Positions 52,906 to 60,496 of a stretch of 64,000 bases of DNA are shown here, one piece after another. The stretch is from NCBI RefSeq assembly GCF_017303215.1, contig NZ_JAEMWU010000001.1, positions 868,001 to 932,000 of the forward strand. Direction: 5' to 3'. Below the pieces are notes generated by a model that did no database searches, was not told the origin of the DNA, and saw only the letters and a program-made list of their open reading frames with translations. How positions within the stretch are numbered: position 1 is the first letter of the stretch; every line of letters starts with the position of its first letter. The translations under genes were made by a program, and so were the position numbers. The DNA is from Microbacterium esteraromaticum (GTDB lineage Bacteria; Actinomycetota; Actinomycetes; Actinomycetales; Microbacteriaceae).

Positions 52906-53922
52906 GTGGATCAACGACTGAGCGCGTCGGCGCATGGTGACAGCGGCCACGCCTCGATCATCGACGTGGCGGCCGTCGCCGGTGTGTCGAAATCGACCGC
53001 GAGCAGAGCTCTGCTCGGGCAGCCCGGCGTTTCCGAACGCACGAAAGAGCATGTGCTCGAGACGGCTCGTCGGCTGGGGTATGTCAAAGACCTGCGTGCG
53101 CAGTCGCTCAAATCGGGGCGCAGCGACACCGTCGCCATCCTCGTCCGTGCCGTGCAGCTGTCGTACTACGGCGAACTGATCCGCACGGTGCAGGAGACTC
53201 TCTCCACGCGGGGCTTCCGTCTCGCTGTCACAATGGCCGACCCGCGCGACGATCGGCCGCTCGACGCCGTGATGAGCCTGAGGCCGGAGGGCGTGATCAT
53301 CGCATCGGGGCGGGTCGGTCTCGACGACTTCGCCGATCTCTCCGACGTGCCGGTCGTGGTAGTCGGGCCTGACGCGGTTCCCCCACGGCTGAGCGCGATC
53401 TCCGATGACGGGTCCGGCGTCGAGGCCCTGATCGATCTCGTGGTGGCGGAGGGGCACCAACAGATCGGAGTGATCGATTTCCCCCGATCGCGCTCGGCGA
53501 CCCTCGGGGCGCGGTCGGATGCGTTCATCAGGGCTGTCCGGTCGCACGGTATCGACCCCCTGATCATCCCTGCGGAAGCCGACGGCGATGGACCGGACCC
53601 CCGGGCACTCCGAACAGTCGCGAGTGACGCCACGGTCGTGGTCTGCCCCAGCGATCCGATCATGGTGCGCACCTGGGAGCTGTTGCACTCCTGGGGTCTC
53701 GATGTGCCGGAGGACATCTCGCTCACCGGATACGACGGTCTTGGTGATCTTGCTCGCCCGGTGATCGGCGCGACGACGTGGATGCAACCGGTCGAGGCCA
53801 TGGGGCGCGCGGCGGCCGAAGAGATCATGGCGCGCATCGGCGGGCGGCACGAGCCGACACGACGGCAGTTCCGCGGCTCGATGATCAGAGGGCGAACGCT
53901 GAAGAACGTCGGTCACGTTTGA
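52906..53922 (+). CDS. LacI family regulator of the ABC/PP2C/EEP unit
   Basis: A 338-residue repressor with HTH ASIIDVAAVAGVSKSTASRALLGQPGVS and a LacI ligand domain (DTVAILVRAVQLSYYGELI, IGVIDFPRSRSATLGARSDAF). I chose GTG 52906, preceded by GAGAGGGGG; the open frame to 52558 inside the EEP gene is spurious. It is 79 bases after the EEP gene, and a TACGTT box (52870-52875) may provide its own promoter. It is the likely ligand of the twin CGGGAACGTTCCCG operators. Confidence 0.9.
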   Translation: MDQRLSASAHGDSGHASIIDVAAVAGVSKSTASRALLGQPGVSERTKEHVLETARRLGYVKDLRAQSLKSGRSDTVAILVRAVQLSYYGELIRTVQETLSTRGFRLAVTMADPRDDRPLDAVMSLRPEGVIIASGRVGLDDFADLSDVPVVVVGPDAVPPRLSAISDDGSGVEALIDLVVAEGHQQIGVIDFPRSRSATLGARSDAFIRAVRSHGIDPLIIPAEADGDGPDPRALRTVASDATVVVCPSDPIMVRTWELLHSWGLDVPEDISLTGYDGLGDLARPVIGATTWMQPVEAMGRAAAEEIMARIGGRHEPTRRQFRGSMIRGRTLKNVGHV

Positions 53923-53946
53923 GAAGTTCATCCCTACGGGGGTGCA

Positions 53947-54687
53947 CTACTCGGAGCGGTCGCTGCGATCCCGCCGCGTGGGCCGCGCGGGCGGCTCGTG
54001 CGATGCGGCCTGGCGGATGCGATCGGTGAGTGCCGAGACGACCGTCGCGCTCGTCACGCCGATCACGACGAGGCCACCGAGCATCAGCCCGACGGCGATG
54101 ATGCGGCCGAGTGCGGTGATCGGCACGAGGTTGCCGTATCCGACGGTGGTGATGGTGGTGAACCCCCAGAAGAGAGCATCGTCGAAGCTCAGGATGGTCG
54201 CGCCGGCGGCATTGCGTTCGACCAGCCACACGGCCCACGAGGCGAGGTAGACGAACATCAGGGTGAACAGTGTGAGCGTGACCATGTAGCGGATGCGCTG
54301 CTTGGCGGGGCTGCCGTAGCGGAACACCGGCAGTCGCCACACGTAGACGACGATCAGCAGGGGGCGGATGAACGGCAGCACGAGCGTCACCAGCTCGAAG
54401 ACACGGGAACGCACGAACTCCCGTCGGGCAGCGCCCGCGATCGCGAGCCGCACCAGGTAGTCGGCGATGAAGCCCAGCCACAGCAGGACCGCGACCAGTG
54501 CGGCGGCCGCACGCGCCAGCACCGACGAGTCCTGCACCGCCACGACCCAGGTCGAGGCGCCGAGCATCACCACCGCAGCGGCGAACAGCGGCCACGCCGT
54601 GAGGTCCTCCCACCGGACGACCCGTGCGAGGGAGGAGTCCGCGTCGGATTGCTCGGAGAGCGGGCGGTCATCGGCGCGCGTGTCCAT
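53947..54687 (-). CDS. Voltage-gated-like K+ channel
   Basis: A 246-residue ion channel with several N-terminal membrane segments, a basic S4-like segment (about residues 78-98), and a pore with the selectivity filter TVGYG (181-185) between the last two membrane helices. It should form a tetrameric potassium channel. I chose ATG 54687 because a TAGTGT -10 box ends six bases upstream; an in-frame GTG at 54693 is an alternative. It is convergent with the LacI gene. Confidence 0.88.
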   Translation of the reverse strand: MDTRADDRPLSEQSDADSSLARVVRWEDLTAWPLFAAAVVMLGASTWVVAVQDSSVLARAAAALVAVLLWLGFIADYLVRLAIAGAARREFVRSRVFELVTLVLPFIRPLLIVVYVWRLPVFRYGSPAKQRIRYMVTLTLFTLMFVYLASWAVWLVERNAAGATILSFDDALFWGFTTITTVGYGNLVPITALGRIIAVGLMLGGLVVIGVTSATVVSALTDRIRQAASHEPPARPTRRDRSDRSE

Positions 54688-54693
54688 CGCCAC

Positions 54694-54699
54694 ACACTA
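54694..54699 (-). promoter_or_regulatory. -10 box of the K+ channel gene, leaderless spacing
   Basis: On the minus strand TAGTGT ends six bases before the ATG at 54687. It favours that start codon over the GTG at 54693, and it predicts a leaderless message. Confidence 0.5.
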
Positions 54700-54748
54700 A
54701 AGCCAACGGTGCCCCGGCGGAAGTCCCACCGGGCCCGCCCCTCTCTTC

Positions 54749-56371
54749 CTACGCCTGATAGACGGTGCGCCCGCCGACGATCGTGCGCTGCACGGTGATG
54801 TCGGCGATGGTGCTCGGGTCGACCTCGGCGGGGTCGGCGTCGAGCACCACCAGGTCGGCGAACTTGCCGACCTCGATGGTGCCGGTCGTGTCGTCGGCGT
54901 GCACCTGCCAGGCCGCGTCGACCGTCTTCGCCTTCAGCGCTGTGTGCACGTCGACGGCTTCGGCCGCGTTGAGCGGCAGCCCGCTGCCACGGCGGATGCG
55001 GGTGACCTGCGTCTGCACCTCGCGCAGCGGCTCGAAGTCGGTCACCGTGTAGTCGCTGTGGGTGCTCACGCGCAGCCCCCGGCGTCGCGCGCCCGCGACC
55101 GGATCGAGCAGCTGTGCCTTCTCGGCGCCGACGATGCGCTCCTCGAACGCATCACCCCAGTAGTACAGGTGGCCGATCAGAAAGCTCGGGCTGAGCCCGA
55201 GCGCCGCCATCCGGTCGAGGTGCTCGGCGTGCGCGAACGAGCAGTGCTCGATGCGATCGCGATGGTCCATGCCGCTGCGCCCGTCCAGCGCTTGCTCGTA
55301 GGCGTCGATCGTCTCGTCGATCGCGGCGTCGCCATTGGCGTGCACCATCACCTGCCAGCCGTGCGCGTGCGCGGTGCGGATGCGGTCGACCAGCGCCGCG
55401 TGGTCGTAGTTCGGTGCGCCGCGGAAGTCGCGTCCCTGGTAGTTCTCGCGCTGGAAACCGCTGCGCCCCTGGTTCGATCCGTCGCTGATGATCTTCCAGG
55501 CGATCGCGCGGCACATGTCGTCACCGGTGAACGGCGTCAGGCCGTTGGCGATCGCGGCATCCATGGCGTAGTCGTGCACCGCGAAGGTGACACGCCCCGC
55601 CAAGCGAGGCGCGAGCTGCAGCAGCAGGTCGACCTCTTGCGGGCCGATGGTCAGGCCCGTGCCGGCGTCGTGCGTGCGCGTGTAGCCGCGCTCGGCCGCA
55701 TGCTGATTGATGCGCACGATGTTGTCGAGCAGTCGCTCCTGGCTCAGCGGGGGCACGACCCGCATCATCGCCATCATGGCGGGCACCTCGCCCAGGCTGC
55801 CGTTCAGGCGTCCGCTGTCGTCGCGGCCGAACGTGCCGCCCTCGGGATTCTCGACGTCTTCAGAGATGCCCGCCGCGGCCAGTGCCGCCGAGTTCACGTA
55901 CGCGAAGTGCAGCGACGCGTTCATCACCATGATCGGGCGGTCGGGGCTGACCTCGTCGAGCACATCGCGGGTGAGTTCGCGCTCGCCGTCGACGAGCGCG
56001 GGATCATACAACCGGCCGAGCACCCAGTCGCCCTGCGCCGGCTGCGCCTCACGCAGACGAGCCAGCACGTCGTCGAACGTGGCGCCGTCGCGCGTGCTGC
56101 AGTCGACCCAGTCGAGCTGCATCGCCGACGCCCAGTAGTGCATGTGCGGTTCGACGAACCCGGGGTAGACGACGCCGTCGGTGACGGTCAGCACCTCTGT
56201 GTCGGCGGTGGCGAGCGCGCGGATGGCGTCGGTCGTTCCGATCGCCGTGATCCTGCCGCCGGTCACCGCGATGGCCTCGGCTTCTGGGCGGTCGGCATCC
56301 ATCGTGCGGATGCGACCGGTCACGATCAGATCCGGTCCTGAGCTGCGCCGATCGGGAGAAGAGTCTGTCAT
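54749..56371 (-). CDS. Amidohydrolase, YtcJ-like
   Basis: A 540-residue metal-dependent hydrolase of the Amidohydro_3 type. The first metal motif is PGFVEPHMHYW (His76, His78); later conserved segments are VMVHANGDAAID, DRIEHCSFAH and THSDYTV. N-substituted amides or formyl groups are typical substrates, not identifiable here. I chose ATG 56371; a TTG three codons upstream is possible. The VOC gene ends 11 bases upstream, so the two are probably co-transcribed. Confidence 0.88.
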   Translation of the reverse strand: MTDSSPDRRSSGPDLIVTGRIRTMDADRPEAEAIAVTGGRITAIGTTDAIRALATADTEVLTVTDGVVYPGFVEPHMHYWASAMQLDWVDCSTRDGATFDDVLARLREAQPAQGDWVLGRLYDPALVDGERELTRDVLDEVSPDRPIMVMNASLHFAYVNSAALAAAGISEDVENPEGGTFGRDDSGRLNGSLGEVPAMMAMMRVVPPLSQERLLDNIVRINQHAAERGYTRTHDAGTGLTIGPQEVDLLLQLAPRLAGRVTFAVHDYAMDAAIANGLTPFTGDDMCRAIAWKIISDGSNQGRSGFQRENYQGRDFRGAPNYDHAALVDRIRTAHAHGWQVMVHANGDAAIDETIDAYEQALDGRSGMDHRDRIEHCSFAHAEHLDRMAALGLSPSFLIGHLYYWGDAFEERIVGAEKAQLLDPVAGARRRGLRVSTHSDYTVTDFEPLREVQTQVTRIRRGSGLPLNAAEAVDVHTALKAKTVDAAWQVHADDTTGTIEVGKFADLVVLDADPAEVDPSTIADITVQRTIVGGRTVYQA

Positions 56372-56381
56372 GAGCGACAAC

Positions 56382-56846
56382 CTATCGCGGACGCTCGTCG
56401 TCGGTGACGAAACCCTCTCGCTCCGACCGCTGCTGCAGCGTCTCCAGCTCTTGGAAGAACGTCACCTGCCAGCCGGCAGGACCCTGCACGCGCGCGTTGA
56501 GACTCTGGAACGGCGTGTGCACGGGCTCGGCGATCACCTCGGCGCCACCGTCGCGAGCATCCGCCACCGCTTGTTCGGTGTCGGCCACTTCGAGAGCGAG
56601 ACGCAGGGTGCCGGGGGAGTGCGGCGCACCCTCGACGGCATCGATGTTGCGCGCGTGTGCCGAGGTGGCGAGCTCGATCGTGGCGATGCCGGCGTGCAGG
56701 ATCGCGACGCGATCGTCGCCCTCGGTCGCGAACGCGAGCTGCTCGGGCATCCCCAGCACATCGCGGTAGAACCGCAGTGCGGTATCGAAGTCGTCGGTCT
56801 CGATGATCAGGCGCAGCTGCGTGGGAGCGTTGGCGTTGTCGGTCAT
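56382..56846 (-). CDS. VOC (glyoxalase/dioxygenase) superfamily protein
   Basis: A 154-residue single-domain VOC protein. The fold begins LRLIIETDDFDTALRFYRDVLGM and ends PVHTPFQSLNARVQGPAGWQVTFFQELE. The class includes glyoxalases, extradiol dioxygenases and antibiotic-binding proteins; the metal ligands could not be assigned with confidence. I chose ATG 56846; the upstream in-frame extension overlaps the livK terminator. It is linked to the amidohydrolase gene. Confidence 0.82.
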   Translation of the reverse strand: MTDNANAPTQLRLIIETDDFDTALRFYRDVLGMPEQLAFATEGDDRVAILHAGIATIELATSAHARNIDAVEGAPHSPGTLRLALEVADTEQAVADARDGGAEVIAEPVHTPFQSLNARVQGPAGWQVTFFQELETLQQRSEREGFVTDDERPR

Positions 56847-56907
56847 GAGCAACATTCTGCGGGGTGCGCAGCACCCCGGGGCCGGATACCGCGAAGACAC
56901 AGGAAAG

Positions 56908-56936
56908 GGGAGGCGGATGCCGGGCATCCGCCTCCC
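56908..56936 (-). terminator. Hairpin terminator downstream of livK
   Basis: A perfect 13-bp stem (56908-56920 with 56924-56936) encloses a three-base loop. It lies 15 bases after the livK stop on the minus strand. It probably ends the Liv operon before the VOC gene. Confidence 0.75.
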
Positions 56937-56950
56937 TCGGTGCGACGCGC

Positions 56951-58291
56951 TCAGCCGGTCGCGACGCAGGCGGCCGAGTAGTCGGTCTGGTCGAACGACG
57001 TGCCGGTGTAGAAGCTGTCGACCGTGCGGATGCCGAGGTCGACCTCGGGGTCGGGCGTGCCGATGTTCACGGCCTGGTTGGCGTTGGCCTGCGGGTCACC
57101 GCCGTAGGTGTGCTCGGGCAGCAGGCCCGAGAAGTCCACGGTCAGGCCCTCGACGACGGCCGCGATGCCCTCGGGCGTCAGGTCGCCGGCCTCAGCCGCG
57201 GCCTCGAGCGCCGCCTTCAGCGGATACCCGATTCCCCAGCCGATGATGTATCCGCCGTTGGTGGGCAGCTCGCCACCGAGCGACTCGCGGATCTCGTCCA
57301 TCGCAGCGCTTGTGCCGTCCCAGTTCTCGTAGGGCGACATGTGGTTGAACAGTCCGATCAGCGCGGGGGCCGCCGCCGAGTCCAGCAGCGCCGGGTTCCA
57401 CGTGGGCAGTGCCCCGAGGAAGCGCCCCGAGAATCCGCCCGCGGCCAGCTTGCCGACGATCTCGGCCGTCTCGGCCGGTCCGATGGCGAGCACGACGACG
57501 TCGGGCGAACCGGCCAGCACGGCCGACACGACGGCATCCTGGTTTCCGACCACCTGGTTCGGGCCGGTGCCGATCGCCTCGAGGGCGGTCGCCCCGTTCA
57601 CCTCGGCCCAGCGCTTGACGCCCTCAGCCGAGTCCCCGCCGTAGTCGCCGGGGTAGCCGACGGCCTGCACGGTCGCGGGCGCGTCGTGGTTCTCGCTGAA
57701 CCAGTCCAGGCCCACCAGTGCCTCGGTGCAGTACGAGTAGCCGGTCTCCAGAAGCAGACCGCCGTCGTTGTCGTCGAACGCGTAGCCCGACCACCACGAC
57801 GTCGGCACCGTCACCAGACTGCGCTCGATCATGTCGGGCAGTACTGACTCGGTGTTGACCGTACCGAGCGACTGTGCGATACCGGCGATATTGCCGGCGA
57901 TCTGCTGGTACTGGGCCGCGTGCTCAGCCGCCTGGTACTTCGTGTCGCGCGTGTACGTGTCGATATCGATGTCGTACCCCGAGATGCCGCCGTCCTCGTT
58001 GACCTTCTGCCAGAACGCCCGCTGAGCGTCGGTGATCGGTACGGCGAGGGCGGCGAACGGCCCCTCGGTGAGGTCCGACAGGACGCCGAGATAGATGCAT
58101 CCGTTGTCGGCGTTGACCGCATCCGGACACGGTTCGGCGGTGACGCCGGCGCCCACGGTGATCTCGCCGTCGGCGGTCCCGTCGCCGTCAGAGGTGTCGC
58201 CGTCCGGCGACACCTGGGTGCAGGCGGTCAGGACGAGAAGCCCTGCCGCGGTGAGGGCCACTGCCGCGCGGCCTCTTCGACGCATGGTCAT
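56951..58291 (-). CDS. livK: Branched-chain amino acid-type ABC transporter binding lipoprotein
   Basis: A 446-residue type I binding protein. The start ATG 58291 has AAGGAG seven bases upstream; lipobox LTAC gives lipidated Cys24. An acidic Gly/Asp linker follows, then a periplasmic-binding domain with IYLGVLSDLTEGPFAALAVPI and FWQKVNEDGGISGYDIDIDTYTRD, typical of LivJ/LivK. Ligands of this class include branched-chain amino acids, amides, urea and carboxylic acids. It is the last gene of the Liv operon, 46 bases after livM. Confidence 0.92.
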   Translation of the reverse strand: MTMRRRGRAAVALTAAGLLVLTACTQVSPDGDTSDGDGTADGEITVGAGVTAEPCPDAVNADNGCIYLGVLSDLTEGPFAALAVPITDAQRAFWQKVNEDGGISGYDIDIDTYTRDTKYQAAEHAAQYQQIAGNIAGIAQSLGTVNTESVLPDMIERSLVTVPTSWWSGYAFDDNDGGLLLETGYSYCTEALVGLDWFSENHDAPATVQAVGYPGDYGGDSAEGVKRWAEVNGATALEAIGTGPNQVVGNQDAVVSAVLAGSPDVVVLAIGPAETAEIVGKLAAGGFSGRFLGALPTWNPALLDSAAAPALIGLFNHMSPYENWDGTSAAMDEIRESLGGELPTNGGYIIGWGIGYPLKAALEAAAEAGDLTPEGIAAVVEGLTVDFSGLLPEHTYGGDPQANANQAVNIGTPDPEVDLGIRTVDSFYTGTSFDQTDYSAACVATG

Positions 58292-58337
58292 GCTGTGCTC
58301 CTTCGATTGTGTGTGGTGTTCAGTTGTGGGTGCCGGG

Positions 58338-59561
58338 TCAGTACGAGAATGGCCAGGCCTTGAAGTAGTTGCGTACGCGCACCCACAGCCCGAACAGGCC
58401 GCGGGGTTCGAGGGTGATGAACAGGATGATCAGCACACCGAACACGATCGTCTGCAGCTGGAAGACGTTCAGCACGCCGCCGCTCGAGACGGTGATCCAC
58501 GGGATGACGGTGGTGAGCTCTTCGAGCAGCCGCGGCACGAGTACGACGAAGCAGGCGCCGATCAGCGTGCCCGAGATGGTCGCGATGCCGCCGATGACGA
58601 TCACGGCGAGGAAATCGATCGACAGGAACAGGTTCCACTGCTCGGGGGCGATGCGTCCGATCAGCATCGAGAACAGGGCACCGGCGATACCGGCGTACGC
58701 CGACGACAGGGCGAAGGCGAGCGTCTTGGTGCGCAGCAGGTTCACGCCCATCACCTCGGCGGCGATGTCGCGATCGCGCACGGCCGCGAAGGCGCGCCCG
58801 TACCGGCCGCGCATCAGGTTGCGTGCGGTGAAGCCCAGAACCACCAGCAAGACCAGGCAGAGCAGATAGAGGGATGCCGCGGGCGTGACGATCACGGGAC
58901 CGATCGCGTAGGTGGCCGACAGGTCGGCGCCGAACAGCGTGCGCTGCGCCACGCCGCGGCCGACGCCCTGCCCACCGGTGATCGGCGTCATGATCTTGAA
59001 CAGGTGCTCGCCGAGAATCAGCAGCCCCAGGGTGAGCACGGCCAGGTACAGCCCGCGCACGCGTGTTGCCAGTGGCGCCACGATCAGGCCGATCACGCCG
59101 GGGATCACCGCGGCCGCCGGCAGCACGATCGCCAGGTCGAGCCCCAGCCCCCACGTGGTGTTGCCCGGGGCGCCGCCCAGTACTGCTGCGGTGTACGCGC
59201 CGAGCCCCAGAAAGAACGCGTGACCGAGCGAGACCTGTCCGGCGTAGCCGGTGAGCAGGTTCAGACCGATGCCGCCGATGGCGTACACGACGGCCATGGT
59301 CAGCAGGTAGGTGAGGTCGGCGGCGATCAGGAACGGCGCGGCGACCGCGATCACCAGCAGCACGACGAACCAGAAGCGTTTGACCGGGGTGTTCAGCAGC
59401 GCCTGATCGGCCGTGTAACTGGTGTACAGCGACGGGCGCCCGCGCCGCACGGCGCGCGAGACGCGACCGGTGCCGCCGGCGAAGTCGTACTCCTGCGCCG
59501 CGCCGGTGAGTCTGTGCGCCACGGTGCTGAGCTGTGACTGGCCGCGCGATGACTGGTTCAT
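58338..59561 (-). CDS. livM: Branched-chain amino acid-type ABC transporter permease LivM
   Basis: A 407-residue permease with a polar N-terminus of about 60 residues and about ten membrane segments. Family segments include YAIGGIGLNLLTGYAGQVSLGHAFFLGLGAYT and GRYGRAFAAVRDRDIAAEVMGVN. I chose ATG 59561, overlapping the livH stop; the upstream in-frame extension is in another gene. It pairs with LivH. Confidence 0.92.
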   Translation of the reverse strand: MNQSSRGQSQLSTVAHRLTGAAQEYDFAGGTGRVSRAVRRGRPSLYTSYTADQALLNTPVKRFWFVVLLVIAVAAPFLIAADLTYLLTMAVVYAIGGIGLNLLTGYAGQVSLGHAFFLGLGAYTAAVLGGAPGNTTWGLGLDLAIVLPAAAVIPGVIGLIVAPLATRVRGLYLAVLTLGLLILGEHLFKIMTPITGGQGVGRGVAQRTLFGADLSATYAIGPVIVTPAASLYLLCLVLLVVLGFTARNLMRGRYGRAFAAVRDRDIAAEVMGVNLLRTKTLAFALSSAYAGIAGALFSMLIGRIAPEQWNLFLSIDFLAVIVIGGIATISGTLIGACFVVLVPRLLEELTTVIPWITVSSGGVLNVFQLQTIVFGVLIILFITLEPRGLFGLWVRVRNYFKAWPFSY

Positions 59562-60496
59562 ACCCGCTGCACCTCCCTGGTGCCGTAGATGCCGTAGGGG
59601 CGTACCAGCAGCACGATGATCATCAGCAGGTACGGCACGACGTTGTCGAAGTTCGTGCCCAGCCAGGGGGCGAACTGCGGTTGATACGTCTTGGTCAGCG
59701 CCATCGCGATACCCACGATCAGGCCGCCCAGCACGGCGCCCTTGAGCGAGTCGAGCCCGCCGATGATGATCGCCGGCAGCGCGACGAGGGCGAACAGCGC
59801 ATCGGTGGCCTGCACCACCGAGCCGTTGGCCCCGAGCAGCGCGCCCGCCAGTGCCGCCAGCGACCCACCGATCGCCCACGAGATCGAGAACATGCGGCCC
59901 GCCGAGACGCCCTGGGCCAGCGCCGTCTCCTGATCCAGCGACGTCGCCCGCATCGCCAGACCGATCTTCGAGCGGGTCAGCCACCAGCCCAGCAGGCCGA
60001 TCACAACCAGCGAGATGACGAACCGGGCGATCGCGTTCTCGTAGATCTGCACGCCGCCCGAGCAGCCGGTGACGCCGAACGACTCGGTCGTCTCGCCGCC
60101 GAGGCAGACGGATGCCAGTTGCCAGGGGTCACCGACCGTGCGCGGCTTCGAGTCGAACAGGCGGAACGCGACCACCAGCAGCGCGATGAAGAGCCCGACG
60201 GTCACCAGCGCGGCCGAGAACGGCGGGCGTCCGATCATCGGCCGGATCGCGACGCGCTCGATACCCACCGACAGCAGGCCGACCACGATCATGGCCAGCA
60301 GTGCCGACACCGCGAACGGCAACCCCATCTGGGTGGCCGCGACGCTGGTGACGAAGGTGCCCAAGATCAGCAGCGCCGGCTGTGCGAAGTTGAGCACGCC
60401 CGTCGCCCGGTAGATGATCACGAAGCTCACGGCGATCAGCGCGTACACCGCGCCCTGGCCGAGCCCGGTCGCCAATGATGACAGCAGGGTGTTCAT
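59558..60496 (-). CDS. livH: Branched-chain amino acid-type ABC transporter permease LivH
   Basis: A 312-residue permease with about eight membrane segments. Characteristic segments are GLGQGAVYALIAVSFVIIYRATGVLNFAQPALLILG near the N-terminus and AMRATSLDQETALAQGVSAGRMF as the coupling loop. It overlaps both the CoA ligase stop and the livM start by four bases, so translation is coupled along the operon. Confidence 0.93.
   Translation of the reverse strand: MNTLLSSLATGLGQGAVYALIAVSFVIIYRATGVLNFAQPALLILGTFVTSVAATQMGLPFAVSALLAMIVVGLLSVGIERVAIRPMIGRPPFSAALVTVGLFIALLVVAFRLFDSKPRTVGDPWQLASVCLGGETTESFGVTGCSGGVQIYENAIARFVISLVVIGLLGWWLTRSKIGLAMRATSLDQETALAQGVSAGRMFSISWAIGGSLAALAGALLGANGSVVQATDALFALVALPAIIIGGLDSLKGAVLGGLIVGIAMALTKTYQPQFAPWLGTNFDNVVPYLLMIIVLLVRPYGIYGTREVQRV

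Noticed and set aside
52558..53922. Longer LacI protein starting inside the EEP gene
   Set aside because: The extension overlaps the EEP active-site region and has no LacI similarity; GTG 52906 has a good ribosome-binding site.
54899..59537. Long plus-strand frames (480 codons each) opposite the amidohydrolase and livM
   Set aside because: Both are antisense shadows with compositionally biased sequence.
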